Below, in pieces: positions 27,591 to 35,920 of a stretch of 64,000 nt of DNA. The position numbers were made by a program, and so were the translations under genes. Position 1 is the first letter of the stretch, and every line of letters starts with the position of its first letter. This DNA comes from Streptomyces sp. NBC_00190. GTDB taxonomy: Bacteria; Actinomycetota; Actinomycetes; Streptomycetales; Streptomycetaceae. Location of the stretch: assembly GCF_036203305.1 (NCBI RefSeq), contig NZ_CP108131.1, positions 7,006,001 to 7,070,000 on the forward strand. The letters are read 5' to 3'. The notes under the pieces were generated by a model. It was not told where the DNA came from. It did no database searches and was given only the letters and a program-made list of their open reading frames with translations.

Positions 27591-28260
27591 CGTCGGCCGC
27601 CAGTCGGTAGCCGGCACCGCGTACGGTCTCCAGGGCGGTGCGGCCGAACGGCGTGTCGATCTTGCGGCGTACGGCGCTGACGTGGACCTCGACCACGTTC
27701 GGATCCCCGGCGAAGGCGCTGTCCCACACCTGCTCCAGGATCTCCCGCTTGGGTATCACCTCGCCCGGGCGCCGGGCCAGGTACTCCAGGACCGCGAACT
27801 CCCGCGCGGTCAGCCGTATCTCGGTGTCGCCGCGGGCACAGGAGTGCCGGGCGGGGTCGAGCGTCAGGTCGCCGAACCGCATGGTCTGGGGGCCCCGTCG
27901 GCCCGTACGCCGCCCCAGGGCGCGCAGCCGGGCGACCAGGACGAGGTAGGAGAAGGGCTTGGACAGGAAGTCGTCGGCGCCGGTGTCCAGCGCCTCGGCC
28001 TCGTCGTACTCGCCGTCCTTGGCCGTGAGCATCAGGATCCCCGACTCGTTGCCGGCGGCGCGCAGCCGCGCGCACACCCGGTAGCCGTTCAGGCCCGGCA
28101 GCATGATGTCGAGCACGATCAGGTCGTAGTCGTGCTCGGTGGCCATCCACAGCCCTTGCAGCCCGTCGTGGGCCACGTCCACCGAGAACCCCTCGGATTG
28201 AAGTCCCCGCTGCAGGGCCACGGCCAGTCGCCGTTCGTCCTCCACCACCAGTACGCGCAT
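27583..28260 (-). CDS. OmpR-family response regulator
   Basis: 225 residues from the ATG at 28260. The receiver domain carries the acidic pair Glu7/Asp8, phospho-acceptor Asp51 (DLIVLDIMLPG) and the KPF lysine. The C-terminal winged helix shows LTAREFAVLEYLARRPGEVI, VEVHVSAVRRKID and TVRGAGYRL. It overlaps the kinase gene by 8 bp and is first in the operon. It would bind direct repeats as tandem dimers; three CTTCAG repeats spaced 10-11 bp lie just upstream at 28304-28330, between it and the divergent PepSY-like gene, so it probably controls both. Confidence 0.95.
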   Translation of the reverse strand: MRVLVVEDERRLAVALQRGLQSEGFSVDVAHDGLQGLWMATEHDYDLIVLDIMLPGLNGYRVCARLRAAGNESGILMLTAKDGEYDEAEALDTGADDFLSKPFSYLVLVARLRALGRRTGRRGPQTMRFGDLTLDPARHSCARGDTEIRLTAREFAVLEYLARRPGEVIPKREILEQVWDSAFAGDPNVVEVHVSAVRRKIDTPFGRTALETVRGAGYRLAADGG

Positions 28261-28303
28261 GCGGACAGGGTCTCAGGCCCGGTCGGCGGCCGGCTGAAGA
28301 GGT

Positions 28304-28330
28304 CTTCAGCTGGCTTCAGGTGGGCTTCAG
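28304..28330. promoter_or_regulatory. CTTCAG direct repeats, likely response-regulator sites
   Basis: CTTCAG occurs at 28304, 28314 and 28325, spaced 10 and 11 bp, the pattern OmpR/PhoB-type regulators bind. A reversed CTGAAG lies just before at about 28293. The site is in the divergent promoter region between the two-component operon and the PepSY-like gene. Confidence 0.6.
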
Positions 28331-28395
28331 CATCCGCTCGGCATGCTCGGGAACGATCCGGGTGTGGTGCCCGGTTGTGCATGAGGAGTGCCGGT

Positions 28396-29013
28396 ATGTC
28401 TGAGTCCGTCCCGCCGTCCGAGCAGCCCGAGAACGCCCCGGAACCCGGAGTTCGCAAGCGCGTGCCCCTGGGTCGCCTGGTGCCCAGGAGCAACGGCGCC
28501 CGCTGGGTGGCCCTGGGCGCGGCCGTGGTCATCGTCGGCGGCGGAGCGGCGGCCGTGGCCGTGGCCGGGCACCACGACGGCCGGGCGAGGGCGTACGAGG
28601 GCCCGCACACGGCCTGGGCCGGGCCCGGTCACGAGGGCGAGGGCAAGCGTGGACCCGGGGACGCCCGCGAGAAGCGTGAGCGGATGCGCCTCGAACTGAA
28701 GGGGATGGGCCCGCAGGGGCCCGGCGCTCTCAAGGGGCACGGTCCGGGGGGCGGCCCCGGCGGCCCCGGTGCCCACGCGAAGGCGGCGCCGCTGCCGCTG
28801 CCGTCGCTGGCCATCGGCCAGGCCGCCGAGAAGGCGGCCGCCGCGGTGGAGGGCGGCAAGGTCGAGAGCCTGCGGGCGGTCGCCCAGGAGGGCGGCGGCA
28901 GCGCGTGGCGAGCGGTGGTCATCGGACCGGACGGAGTCCGGCACGCGGTGACCGTTTCCGGCACCGACGGCACCGTCACGGGCAACACCGTCCTCACCGG
29001 CCACGGCCGGTAG
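28396..29013 (+). CDS. Membrane-anchored protein with C-terminal PepSY-like domain
   Basis: 205 residues from the ATG at 28396. A proline/glutamate-rich cytoplasmic N-terminus (~1-35) leads into one membrane helix (GARWVALGAAVVIVGGGAAA). A long low-complexity Gly/Pro/His/charged segment follows (~60-130), then a PepSY-like domain: IGQAAEKAAAAVEGGKVESL with WRAVVIGPDGVRHAVTVSG. PepSY domains often modulate extracellular proteases or act as inhibitors or sensors. The gene is divergent from a two-component operon and shares its CTTCAG region, so the protein is probably the system's output or feedback element. Family call for the C-terminus is by shape and motif. Confidence 0.72.
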   Translation: MSESVPPSEQPENAPEPGVRKRVPLGRLVPRSNGARWVALGAAVVIVGGGAAAVAVAGHHDGRARAYEGPHTAWAGPGHEGEGKRGPGDAREKRERMRLELKGMGPQGPGALKGHGPGGGPGGPGAHAKAAPLPLPSLAIGQAAEKAAAAVEGGKVESLRAVAQEGGGSAWRAVVIGPDGVRHAVTVSGTDGTVTGNTVLTGHGR

Positions 29014-29119
29014 GGGAGCGCCGCCGGAGAGCCGGCGGAAAAACCGCGAGACACACCGGGGCGGCGTCGCATAGCGTCCCGGTGTCGACGTCCTTGCCGT
29101 CGCACAGCACACACGCGAA

Positions 29120-30460
29120 GTGCGGAACGGGAGTTCGTCCGGATTGACTGATCAAACCCTCGCACGCGAACAGCCCGCGCTGGGACGGAACAGGGACTTC
29201 AACGTCTTCTGGCTCGGCCAGGCCCTGTCCGTCCTCGGCGGCTCCATCTCGCTGCTCGCGCTCCCGCTGCTCGTCCTCGAAGCCACCGGGTCCGTCGTGC
29301 AGCTGGGCCTGATCACCGTCGTCGCCGGGGCCACCGCCATCGGCACGGGGCTGTTCGCCGGATACGTGGTCGACCGGGTGGACCGCCGTCGGCTGATGAT
29401 CGTCTGCGATCTGACGCGGGCAGTGCTGCTCGGCGCGGTGCCGGTCGTGTGGTGGGCCGGCGGGCCGCGGATCTGGCTGCTGTACGTCATGACCGCACTG
29501 GCCACCGTACTGAAGACGCTGTTCGACGTGGCCTACGTGACGGCCGTGCCGAACCTGGTCCGGAGACAGGACCTCATCGCCGCCAACGGACGGCTGATGG
29601 GCACCTTCGCCATCGGGACCCTCCTCGGACCGGTGGCGGCCGGGTTCATCACGGCCGCGGTGGGCGCGGACTGGGCACTGGGCGTGGACGGGGCGACCTT
29701 CCTCGTCTCCGCGGCCAGCCTGGGCTGGGTGAGGTTCCGGCGGCCCGCCGACAGCGGCGCGGACCCGGCGGAGCCGCGGACGGGCACGCTGCGCGACGTG
29801 TTCCTCGTGGGCTTCCGCTTCCTGTGGACGCATCCGCTGCTGCGCCCGCTCACCGTGCTGCTCACCCTGCTGACCTTCGTCACCATGGGCGCCGTCGACC
29901 TGCTGATCTACCACGTCCGGAGCGACCTGGACCGGGACGCCGCCACCCTCGGCTACGTGATCGCCGTAAGCGGGGTCGGCGTGGTCGCCGGGGCCCTCGG
30001 CGCCGCGAGGCTGCGCCGGCTCCTCGGCTTCGGGCCCTGCTGGCTCGCATCCGTCACGTTGATCGGCATCGCGGTGGCGGGGATGGGAGTCAGCCGCAGT
30101 GTGCCGGTGATCGCCGTGCTCGCCGCCGTGTTCATGTTCGGGATGACCCTGGGCGGGGTGACCAGCATGACCCTGCGCCAGGAGGTGACCCCCGGCCACC
30201 TGCTCGGCCGGGTCACCTCCGCCTTCTGGACGGTGCACAACGCCTCGGGACCGGTGGGCGCGGCCGTGCTCACGGCGCTGGCCGACGGCCACGGGGTTCC
30301 GGCGGTCAGCCTGGCCGGCGGAGCGTTCTGCCTGCTGATCCTCGGCGCCGGGCTGCTGACGCCGCTGCGCACCGCCCGCGACGGCGCCGCCGGTGCGGTG
30401 CCACCGGCCACCTGGAAGCCGGACGTGAGGTGCGACCCGGAAGAGCGTCTGGGATCGTGA
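29120..30460 (+). CDS. MFS exporter (EntS/macrolide-efflux type)
   Basis: 446 residues from the GTG at 29120. A TTG at 29144 with GGGAG 10 bases upstream is an equally good start and would remove eight residues. Twelve membrane segments are visible, with the loop GLFAGYVVDRVDRRRLMIV and the family's FDVAYVTAVPNLVRRQDLIA and TPGHLLGRVTSAFWTVHNAS segments, characteristic of enterobactin- and macrolide-efflux-type MFS proteins. It would export a small molecule by proton antiport. No biosynthetic genes are adjacent. The tail after the last helix is hydrophilic. The SRPBCC gene follows 29 bp downstream on the same strand. Confidence 0.87.
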   Translation: MRNGSSSGLTDQTLAREQPALGRNRDFNVFWLGQALSVLGGSISLLALPLLVLEATGSVVQLGLITVVAGATAIGTGLFAGYVVDRVDRRRLMIVCDLTRAVLLGAVPVVWWAGGPRIWLLYVMTALATVLKTLFDVAYVTAVPNLVRRQDLIAANGRLMGTFAIGTLLGPVAAGFITAAVGADWALGVDGATFLVSAASLGWVRFRRPADSGADPAEPRTGTLRDVFLVGFRFLWTHPLLRPLTVLLTLLTFVTMGAVDLLIYHVRSDLDRDAATLGYVIAVSGVGVVAGALGAARLRRLLGFGPCWLASVTLIGIAVAGMGVSRSVPVIAVLAAVFMFGMTLGGVTSMTLRQEVTPGHLLGRVTSAFWTVHNASGPVGAAVLTALADGHGVPAVSLAGGAFCLLILGAGLLTPLRTARDGAAGAVPPATWKPDVRCDPEERLGS

Positions 30461-30489
30461 AGGACAGGCCGTCGCAGCGAGGAGCGGAT

Positions 30490-30942
30490 ATGTCCGGACA
30501 GTTCGAGGCGAGCGTCGAGATCGACCGGCCGGTCGAGGAGGTCTTCGCCTACCTCGCCGACGGGCGCCACGACCCCGAGTTCAGCCCGCGCGTCCAGGAG
30601 ATCGCCAAGACCCCCGACGGCCCCACCGCGCTCGGCACGGTCTTCCGCAGCACCGTCAAGGACGCCGGGATGAAGACCGGCCGCGAGTTCCGCATCGTCG
30701 GCTTCGACCCGCCGCACCGGATCCGCTGGTCGGAGCAGAGCCGCAACCTGGTCACCGCGGAGGGCGGCTACGATCTCGAAGCCCTCCCCGGCGGGCGCAC
30801 CCGGGTCCGTATCTTCAACACCCTCGAAGGCCACGGCTTCGGCAGACTGCTCGTCGGCTTCGCGGCGAGCGCGGCCCGCAAGGACGCCCCCGCCTTCGGT
30901 CGCCGCATCAAGGCGGCGGCGGAGGCGTCCCTCAGGCGATAG
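30490..30942 (+). CDS. SRPBCC-family protein
   Basis: 150 residues from the ATG at 30490. The start VEIDRPVEEVFAYLADGRHD and the strands GTVFRSTVKDAGMKTGREF and DPPHRIRWSEQSRNLVTAEG match the helix-grip START/polyketide-cyclase-like fold that binds hydrophobic ligands. There is no signal or catalytic motif. The role is uncertain: ligand carriage, stress protection or an unknown reaction. It sits directly after the MFS gene, so it may be co-transcribed. Its stop is only 3 bp from the convergent peptidase stop, leaving no room for a separate terminator. Confidence 0.8.
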   Translation: MSGQFEASVEIDRPVEEVFAYLADGRHDPEFSPRVQEIAKTPDGPTALGTVFRSTVKDAGMKTGREFRIVGFDPPHRIRWSEQSRNLVTAEGGYDLEALPGGRTRVRIFNTLEGHGFGRLLVGFAASAARKDAPAFGRRIKAAAEASLRR

Positions 30943-30945
30943 GGA

Positions 30946-32520
30946 TCAGAACCGTGCCGGGCCGACCGGGAACGGCAGCGGCTTCGGCGGGGTCGGGGAC
31001 ACCCGCTGCCCGGCAGCGGCCGGCGGGTTCTGGCAGGTCACGTCCTCGGCGGGCAGCCGGCCGGTGGTGAGGTAGGTGTTGACGGGCTCGTTGGCGCAGG
31101 AGTTCGGGTCGGCGAGGTACACGCCGTGCCCCTCGCCGCCCATCGCCAGAACCATCCGCGAGCCCTTCAGCGCCCGGTGCAGACCCTGGCCGCTGGCGAG
31201 CGGGGTCTGCGAGTCCCACTCGTTCTGCACCGTCAGCACGTTCGCCTGCTTCTTCATCGGCGTGGCCGCCTCGGCCGGCCGGTCCCAGAAGGCGCACGGC
31301 TTGATGTTCGACGCGAAGTCCCCGTACAGGGGGTACTTCACCTTGTCCTTCGCCGCGTCCCGCTCGTACTGCTCGGTGTAGCGGGGCCAGCTGCCGGTGT
31401 CCCCGCACGCCACGGCCCAGAAGACGGCGGTGCCGTTGTCCGAGGCGGGTTCGGCCGCAGGGCCTGCCGGAAGCAGCCGCTTCAGCTCTGCCGTGTCCGA
31501 GCCCGCGGGCTGCGGCTTGCCCTCGGCCGCGGCCTTGAGGGCCACGACCAGGGGAGTGGCCTGCGCCGGGTAGAAGAACACCGCGCGCGCGGTACGGATG
31601 ACGTCTCCGGTGACCTTCTGCCCGTCGAAGTCGATCGGCTCCCGGTCGGCGCGCGCCACCAGCGCCCAGAAGGTGTCGGACACCGCCTTCGGGGTGTCGC
31701 CGAGCCCGTACTGGGCCGACCGCTCGGCCGCCCAGCCCGTCCACCGCGCGTAGGCGGGCTCGGCCTCGGTCGCCCAGATCTGGAGCATGCCGCGCCAGAT
31801 CCGCTGCGGGTCGACGCCGCTGTCCAGCACGAAGCGGTCGGTCCGCTCCGGGAACATCTGCGAGTACACCGCGCCGAGGTAGGTCCCGTAGGAGTAGCCC
31901 AGGTACGAGAGCTTGCGCTCGCCCAGCACCGCACGGATCGCGTCCATGTCGCGCGCCGTGTTGCGGGTGGTGATGTACGGGAGCACGTCCCCGGCCTTCT
32001 CGCGGCACTTGTCCGCGACCGTACGCGCCCACGTCACGTCGGAGGAGAAGGTCTCGGGCCGGTACGGCCGGTTGAAGTCCTGCTCGGTGTCGGTCAGTCC
32101 GCAGGTGATCGGACTGCTGGCGCCGACGCCGCGCGGATCGAAGCCGATGAGGTCGTACTGGTCGCGTACGTCCTTGGGCATCGACTCGGCCGCCATCAGT
32201 GGCAGATCGAGTCCGGAGCCGCCCGGGCCGCCGGGGTTGAGGAGCATCACGCCGTGCCGCTGGGCGGGGTTCTCGCTCTTGATCCGGGATATCGCGAGGT
32301 CGACCGTGCGGCCTTGGGGGCGCTTGTAGTCGAGCGGGACCTTCAGGGTGGCGCATTCGTACGAGGCCGGCTGGCTGTCGGCGCAACGGTGCCAGGCGGG
32401 CTTCTGCTTGAGGTACTCCGCCTCCGGGGCTGCGGAGGCCTGGGTGGCGGCCAGCAGCGGCACGGTGGTGGCGATGAGACCGGCGGTGGCGAGCATCGGT
32501 GCGAGGCGTTTCAGGCGCAC
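30946..32520 (-). CDS. Secreted alpha/beta-hydrolase tripeptidyl aminopeptidase
   Basis: 524 residues with a signal peptide (ends TQASA, ~residue 31). The fold-1 region reads VMLLNPGGPGGSGLDL and YDLIGFDPRGVGASSPITC. The nucleophile elbow LGYSYGTYLG holds Ser, and the C-terminal GEGHGVYL holds the catalytic His; a TAP-like C-terminal domain (NTYLTTGRLP) completes the pattern. Members of this Streptomyces group remove tripeptides from the N-termini of exported proteins and peptides or degrade proteins outside the cell. Length matches the family. The 165 bp upstream holds its promoter region and separates it from the lipoprotein gene. Confidence 0.92.
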   Translation of the reverse strand: MRLKRLAPMLATAGLIATTVPLLAATQASAAPEAEYLKQKPAWHRCADSQPASYECATLKVPLDYKRPQGRTVDLAISRIKSENPAQRHGVMLLNPGGPGGSGLDLPLMAAESMPKDVRDQYDLIGFDPRGVGASSPITCGLTDTEQDFNRPYRPETFSSDVTWARTVADKCREKAGDVLPYITTRNTARDMDAIRAVLGERKLSYLGYSYGTYLGAVYSQMFPERTDRFVLDSGVDPQRIWRGMLQIWATEAEPAYARWTGWAAERSAQYGLGDTPKAVSDTFWALVARADREPIDFDGQKVTGDVIRTARAVFFYPAQATPLVVALKAAAEGKPQPAGSDTAELKRLLPAGPAAEPASDNGTAVFWAVACGDTGSWPRYTEQYERDAAKDKVKYPLYGDFASNIKPCAFWDRPAEAATPMKKQANVLTVQNEWDSQTPLASGQGLHRALKGSRMVLAMGGEGHGVYLADPNSCANEPVNTYLTTGRLPAEDVTCQNPPAAAGQRVSPTPPKPLPFPVGPARF

Positions 32521-32685
32521 GGTGGCCGTCCTTGCGTTCGGTGAAGTCGCTTACCCGCTCACCCTGTTGCATGCGGAGGCGGGGCGAGTCATCCCGAAGG
32601 GTCGGCCCTTGTGCTCCTCACGAATGAGCTGATATCCGGACAACTGGCCGACACGCCGGGCTCGTTGCGCGCCCGGCGCACCTGG

Positions 32686-33168
32686 TCACTCGTGGCCGGT
32701 GTGCGCGGCGCCGGCTTCCACGGTGCCCCCGATGTGGCCGCGCAGGGCCGCCAGGGCCTCCTCCGACGGGCCGGTGACCACCCAGCGGCTGCCCACCAGA
32801 TAGGTGCCGCCGTACATCCGCGCCTCGTCCAGCCAGGAACGCTGCCCCTGTTCGGCGGCGAAGGTGGCCATGCGGTAGGCGCCCTGCCCGGTCTCGCAGC
32901 CGCCCTCGCGCAACTCGTCCGCCTGGATGTCGACGTGGGCGGTGCAGCCGACGGCCGCGGCTATCTCCTCGATCGACGAGGACGGCGCGGACTGCGCCCC
33001 GGTCTCCTTCTGGGGGGTGACGTGGGCGGCGCCGTGCGTGCCGTGTGCGCCCTGCGCCGCCGGGCTTCCGCCGCAGCCCCCGGTCAGCAGCACGGCGCAC
33101 AGGGTGGCGCAGGCCGGCGCGAGCGCGCGGAGGACCCTGCGGTGCGTGCGGGCGGTGGACGGCAACAT
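32686..33168 (-). CDS. Small lipoprotein
   Basis: 160 residues from the ATG at 33168. A basic N-terminus, hydrophobic core and lipobox LLTGGC place the anchor at Cys ~32. A His/Gly/Ala-rich linker follows (GAHGTHGAAH), then a compact domain with two Cys (VGCTAHVDIQ and GGCETG) likely forming a disulfide, ending GHIGGTVEAG and a His-containing tail (HTGHE). Conserved repeats such as WVVTGPSEEALAALRGHIG resemble lipoproteins frequently found in Streptomyces, but I cannot name a domain. It lies downstream of the Lipoprotein_15 gene, with a hairpin between. Confidence 0.75.
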   Translation of the reverse strand: MLPSTARTHRRVLRALAPACATLCAVLLTGGCGGSPAAQGAHGTHGAAHVTPQKETGAQSAPSSSIEEIAAAVGCTAHVDIQADELREGGCETGQGAYRMATFAAEQGQRSWLDEARMYGGTYLVGSRWVVTGPSEEALAALRGHIGGTVEAGAAHTGHE

Positions 33169-33240
33169 GCTTCTTCCTTACTGGCTCAACGGCTCAACGG
33201 TTCACGTGTGCACTTGGCCCACCGATTGATCGGGGCCGGC

Positions 33241-33275
33241 GTGGCGCCCGGGCGGGGGAGGCGCCCGGGCACCAC
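33241..33275. terminator. Hairpin after the Lipoprotein_15 gene
   Basis: Arms GTGGCGCCCGGGC and GCCCGGGCACCAC pair at 12 of 13 positions around a 9-base loop. It is ~20 bp past the stop of the 33295-34296 gene and upstream of the next lipoprotein gene on the minus strand. Confidence 0.55.
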
Positions 33276-33294
33276 GGGTCTTCGCGGGCCGGGG

Positions 33295-34296
33295 CTAGCT
33301 CGCCATCTTCGCCTTCTTTCCCTTGTCGGTCACGGCGAACCAGAGGCCCTGCTTGCCTTGTCCGAGAACATCGCCGGGCGCCTTGTCGCCGGTGAACGTA
33401 TAAACCGGCCAGCAGTCGATCGTCAATTGTTCCGAACCATCGGGACGCTTTACCGAGCCGATCAGCTCGGCCGCAATTCCCGTTACCTTCGTCTTGTCGA
33501 CGGGCTTGGCGGGCTTCCACGTGTCCAGGCAGGCATCGAGGCAACCGATTTTCATCGGCCAGGCGCTGTCCTTGTCGAATCGGTAAAGCGTCTGGCCCGC
33601 GCCGTCCGCGATGATGTCGCCGAGCATGACGTTCTTCGTGATGGACAGTTCGGAGCTCTGCGCCTGCGCCTGCGCCGGTGCCTTCTTTGCGGCCGCGGCC
33701 GGCTTCCCGTCGGCCCCCAGCGCGTGCCAGGTGCCGCCGACGCCCTCACCGAGCGTGTCGCCCGCCTTGGTGTCCTTCGCGTAGCGGTACACCGGCCAGC
33801 CCGCGAGGGTCAGCTGCCGGGTGCCGTCGGCGCGTTCGACCGAGCCGAGCAGGCCCGCTTCGATCCCCGCGCCCGCTGTCGCGTCGTCCGCCGCCACGGC
33901 CGGCCACGCCTTGGCGCAGTCCCCCTCGCAGTTGGACTTCGGGGGCTTCGGCGTGTCCTTGTCGAACCGGTAGAGCGTGAAGCCCTCACCGTCGGTGACC
34001 GCGCTGCCCACGTTCCCGACCTCCGCCACCTTCAGCTGCCCGGCCGGGCTGTTCTTTCCGGCTTCGCCCGCCGGATTGGCGCCGGAGCCGCTCCCGTACC
34101 CCGAATCCGCTCCGGAACCGGCATCCGCTCCGTACGAGCCGTCGGCGCCGTAAGCGGACCCGATCTTCTTGCTGTCGCCCACCGGCTGTACCGAATTTCC
34201 CTGCCCCTGAGGCTTCTCGGCGAGGCCGCATCCGGCCGTGAGCAGCAGTACCGCGACCGCCGACCCGGCGAATATCTCACGACGCATTCTCTTCAC
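33295..34296 (-). CDS. Lipoprotein with paired Lipoprotein_15 (secreted repeat) domains
   Basis: 333 residues from the ATG at 34296 (or the Met 3 codons later). The lipobox LLTAGC anchors it at Cys ~23. A Gly/Ser/Tyr linker (SYGADAGSGADSGYGSGSG) leads to four related modules of the Lipoprotein_15 type: two TLYRFDKD units (with CEGDCAKAWPA and CLDACLDTWKP) and two WPVYRY / WPVYTF units. The Cys pairs probably form disulfides outside the membrane. The second half differs from the first, with TIDCWPVY in place of TLAGWPVY. Function unknown in the family. Its gene follows the NuoF-ferredoxin and ferric-reductase-type genes, suggesting an electron-transfer partner. Confidence 0.88.
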   Translation of the reverse strand: MKRMRREIFAGSAVAVLLLTAGCGLAEKPQGQGNSVQPVGDSKKIGSAYGADGSYGADAGSGADSGYGSGSGANPAGEAGKNSPAGQLKVAEVGNVGSAVTDGEGFTLYRFDKDTPKPPKSNCEGDCAKAWPAVAADDATAGAGIEAGLLGSVERADGTRQLTLAGWPVYRYAKDTKAGDTLGEGVGGTWHALGADGKPAAAAKKAPAQAQAQSSELSITKNVMLGDIIADGAGQTLYRFDKDSAWPMKIGCLDACLDTWKPAKPVDKTKVTGIAAELIGSVKRPDGSEQLTIDCWPVYTFTGDKAPGDVLGQGKQGLWFAVTDKGKKAKMAS

Positions 34297-34441
34297 GATC
34301 TCTCCTTCAGGTTCGGTCCCGCGTTTCCGTGCGTCCCTGGGTAATTGATACGGGGCCCGGGACGGTCGAAACGGATATCCCTTGGAATTTGTCAGATCGC
34401 GCCAACATTGAACCCGCGAGCGATCCGCATTCGTGCACCCC

Positions 34442-35920
34442 TCATTCCTGGATGCGCATGGCGAGGGCCGGGCAGCGCCGCACCGCGCGCAGGGCCTTCG
34501 GCCGCAGCCGGGCCGGCACCGGCATGGACGCCTTCGCCGGGTAACCGTCCGCGTCGAGCTGTACGACCTCGGGAAGGACGTCCACGCACAGGCCGTGCCC
34601 CTTGCACAGGGTCCAGTCCACGATCAGCCGCTCCGGACTCTCGTCCCGCACCCGCTCCGGACTCTCCTCCCGCGGCACCGGGAGCGCGCCCAACACCCGT
34701 CGGCCGCACCCCGAGCCGAAGGCATGGTCCTGGAACTCGTCGGGGAAGGCGGCGAGTGCAGAGGACACGAAGTGCGAGGTGCCGTCGGGATGGCTGCACG
34801 CACCCCGCTTCCGGACGGCCATGAGCCGCGCCTCCACCGCCTCCAGGGCGGCGCCGCCGCCTCCCCGGACGGCGTCGTCCAGTACGTCGGCGAGCCCGGG
34901 CAGCCCGCGTACGCACGGCCCGCACTGGCCCGCCGTCTCGTCCGCCATCCACCGGGTCACCCGCGCCACTTCGCCGGCCGGGCAGGTGTCCTCGGGCAGC
35001 GGCAGTACCGCCCCCGCCCCCAGCACCGCGCCGAAGGACGCCAGGGACTGCCGGGACAGCTGCGCGGAGCGCGCGGACACCGGGTCCAGCCATCTGCCGT
35101 GGTAGCCGCCGACCAGGACGCCCTGGCCGGGATCGAGATTGCACAGCTCCAGGACGTACGGCAAGGATGTGCCGGTCGGCGCTTCGACCACCGTGGATCC
35201 GGCGACGGTCAGCAGCACGGTGCCCGGCTCGGTCAGCAGGCCGGTCGCACAGTACTCCCGTGCGCCCAGCCGTGCGGCCAGGCCGAGTTGGGCGTAGGTC
35301 TCGGTGTTCGACAGCAGGGTGGGCACGCCACCCAGGCCTCTCTCGCTGGTCCGAACCTTTTGTCCGGACGGCAGCGTGGCACCGCCGTTGAGTCCGTTGA
35401 CCATGGCGGTCCCCTCCCCGGTCACGAAGCGCTCGGGAAGTCGTGCCACTCGCACCCGGCGGCCGGCCGGACCGCGTTCGGAGACGGCGGCGCGTACCGA
35501 CTGCTCCACGTCCCCCCGGGTGACGGCCACCACGATGTCCTCCGCGCCGAGCGCGGCGGCGGCCAGCAGGGCTCCGTCGAGCACCAGGTGCGGGGCGTGC
35601 AGCAATAGCGCCTTGTCCTTGAGGCAACTCGGCTCGCCCTCACTGCCGTTGACCACGACCGCGGTGGGCGTGTCGCGCCCCCGGGCCGACCGGGTGACCG
35701 CCTGCAGTTTCCGCGCGAACGGAAAGCCCGCTCCGCCGCGGCCCCGCAGGTCGATGTCCTCCGCGAGGGCGATGAGGTCGTCCGGGCGGTACCGGGGCAG
35801 CGTGCCGTGCGTGGCCAGATGGGCCGAGCGGTCGAGCCGCGGGAGCTGGTCGAGTCCGGCCAGCAGTCTGGGGGCGCCCACACAGCCGAGGCTGGGGCGC
35901 GGCCAGCCGGTCACAGCCAC
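34442..35920 (-). CDS. NuoF-like flavoprotein fused to ferredoxin
   Basis: 492 residues from the GTG at 35920; a GTG at 35914, overlapping the previous stop (GTGA), is an alternative. Residues ~40-370 are a Complex I 51-kDa-like domain: GRGGAGFPFARKLQ binds FMN, VNGSEGEPSCLKD follows, and the iron-sulfur site reads AGQCGPCVRGL with another Cys in KRGACSHPDG. The last ~70 residues are a ferredoxin-like module with Cys in LCKGHGLCVDV and RRCPALAM, probably a 3Fe-4S or [4Fe-4S] cluster. It likely oxidises NAD(P)H in the cytosol and passes electrons to the membrane cytochrome encoded just upstream. A 10-bp overlap implies coupling. Confidence 0.88.
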   Translation of the reverse strand: MAVTGWPRPSLGCVGAPRLLAGLDQLPRLDRSAHLATHGTLPRYRPDDLIALAEDIDLRGRGGAGFPFARKLQAVTRSARGRDTPTAVVVNGSEGEPSCLKDKALLLHAPHLVLDGALLAAAALGAEDIVVAVTRGDVEQSVRAAVSERGPAGRRVRVARLPERFVTGEGTAMVNGLNGGATLPSGQKVRTSERGLGGVPTLLSNTETYAQLGLAARLGAREYCATGLLTEPGTVLLTVAGSTVVEAPTGTSLPYVLELCNLDPGQGVLVGGYHGRWLDPVSARSAQLSRQSLASFGAVLGAGAVLPLPEDTCPAGEVARVTRWMADETAGQCGPCVRGLPGLADVLDDAVRGGGGAALEAVEARLMAVRKRGACSHPDGTSHFVSSALAAFPDEFQDHAFGSGCGRRVLGALPVPREESPERVRDESPERLIVDWTLCKGHGLCVDVLPEVVQLDADGYPAKASMPVPARLRPKALRAVRRCPALAMRIQE

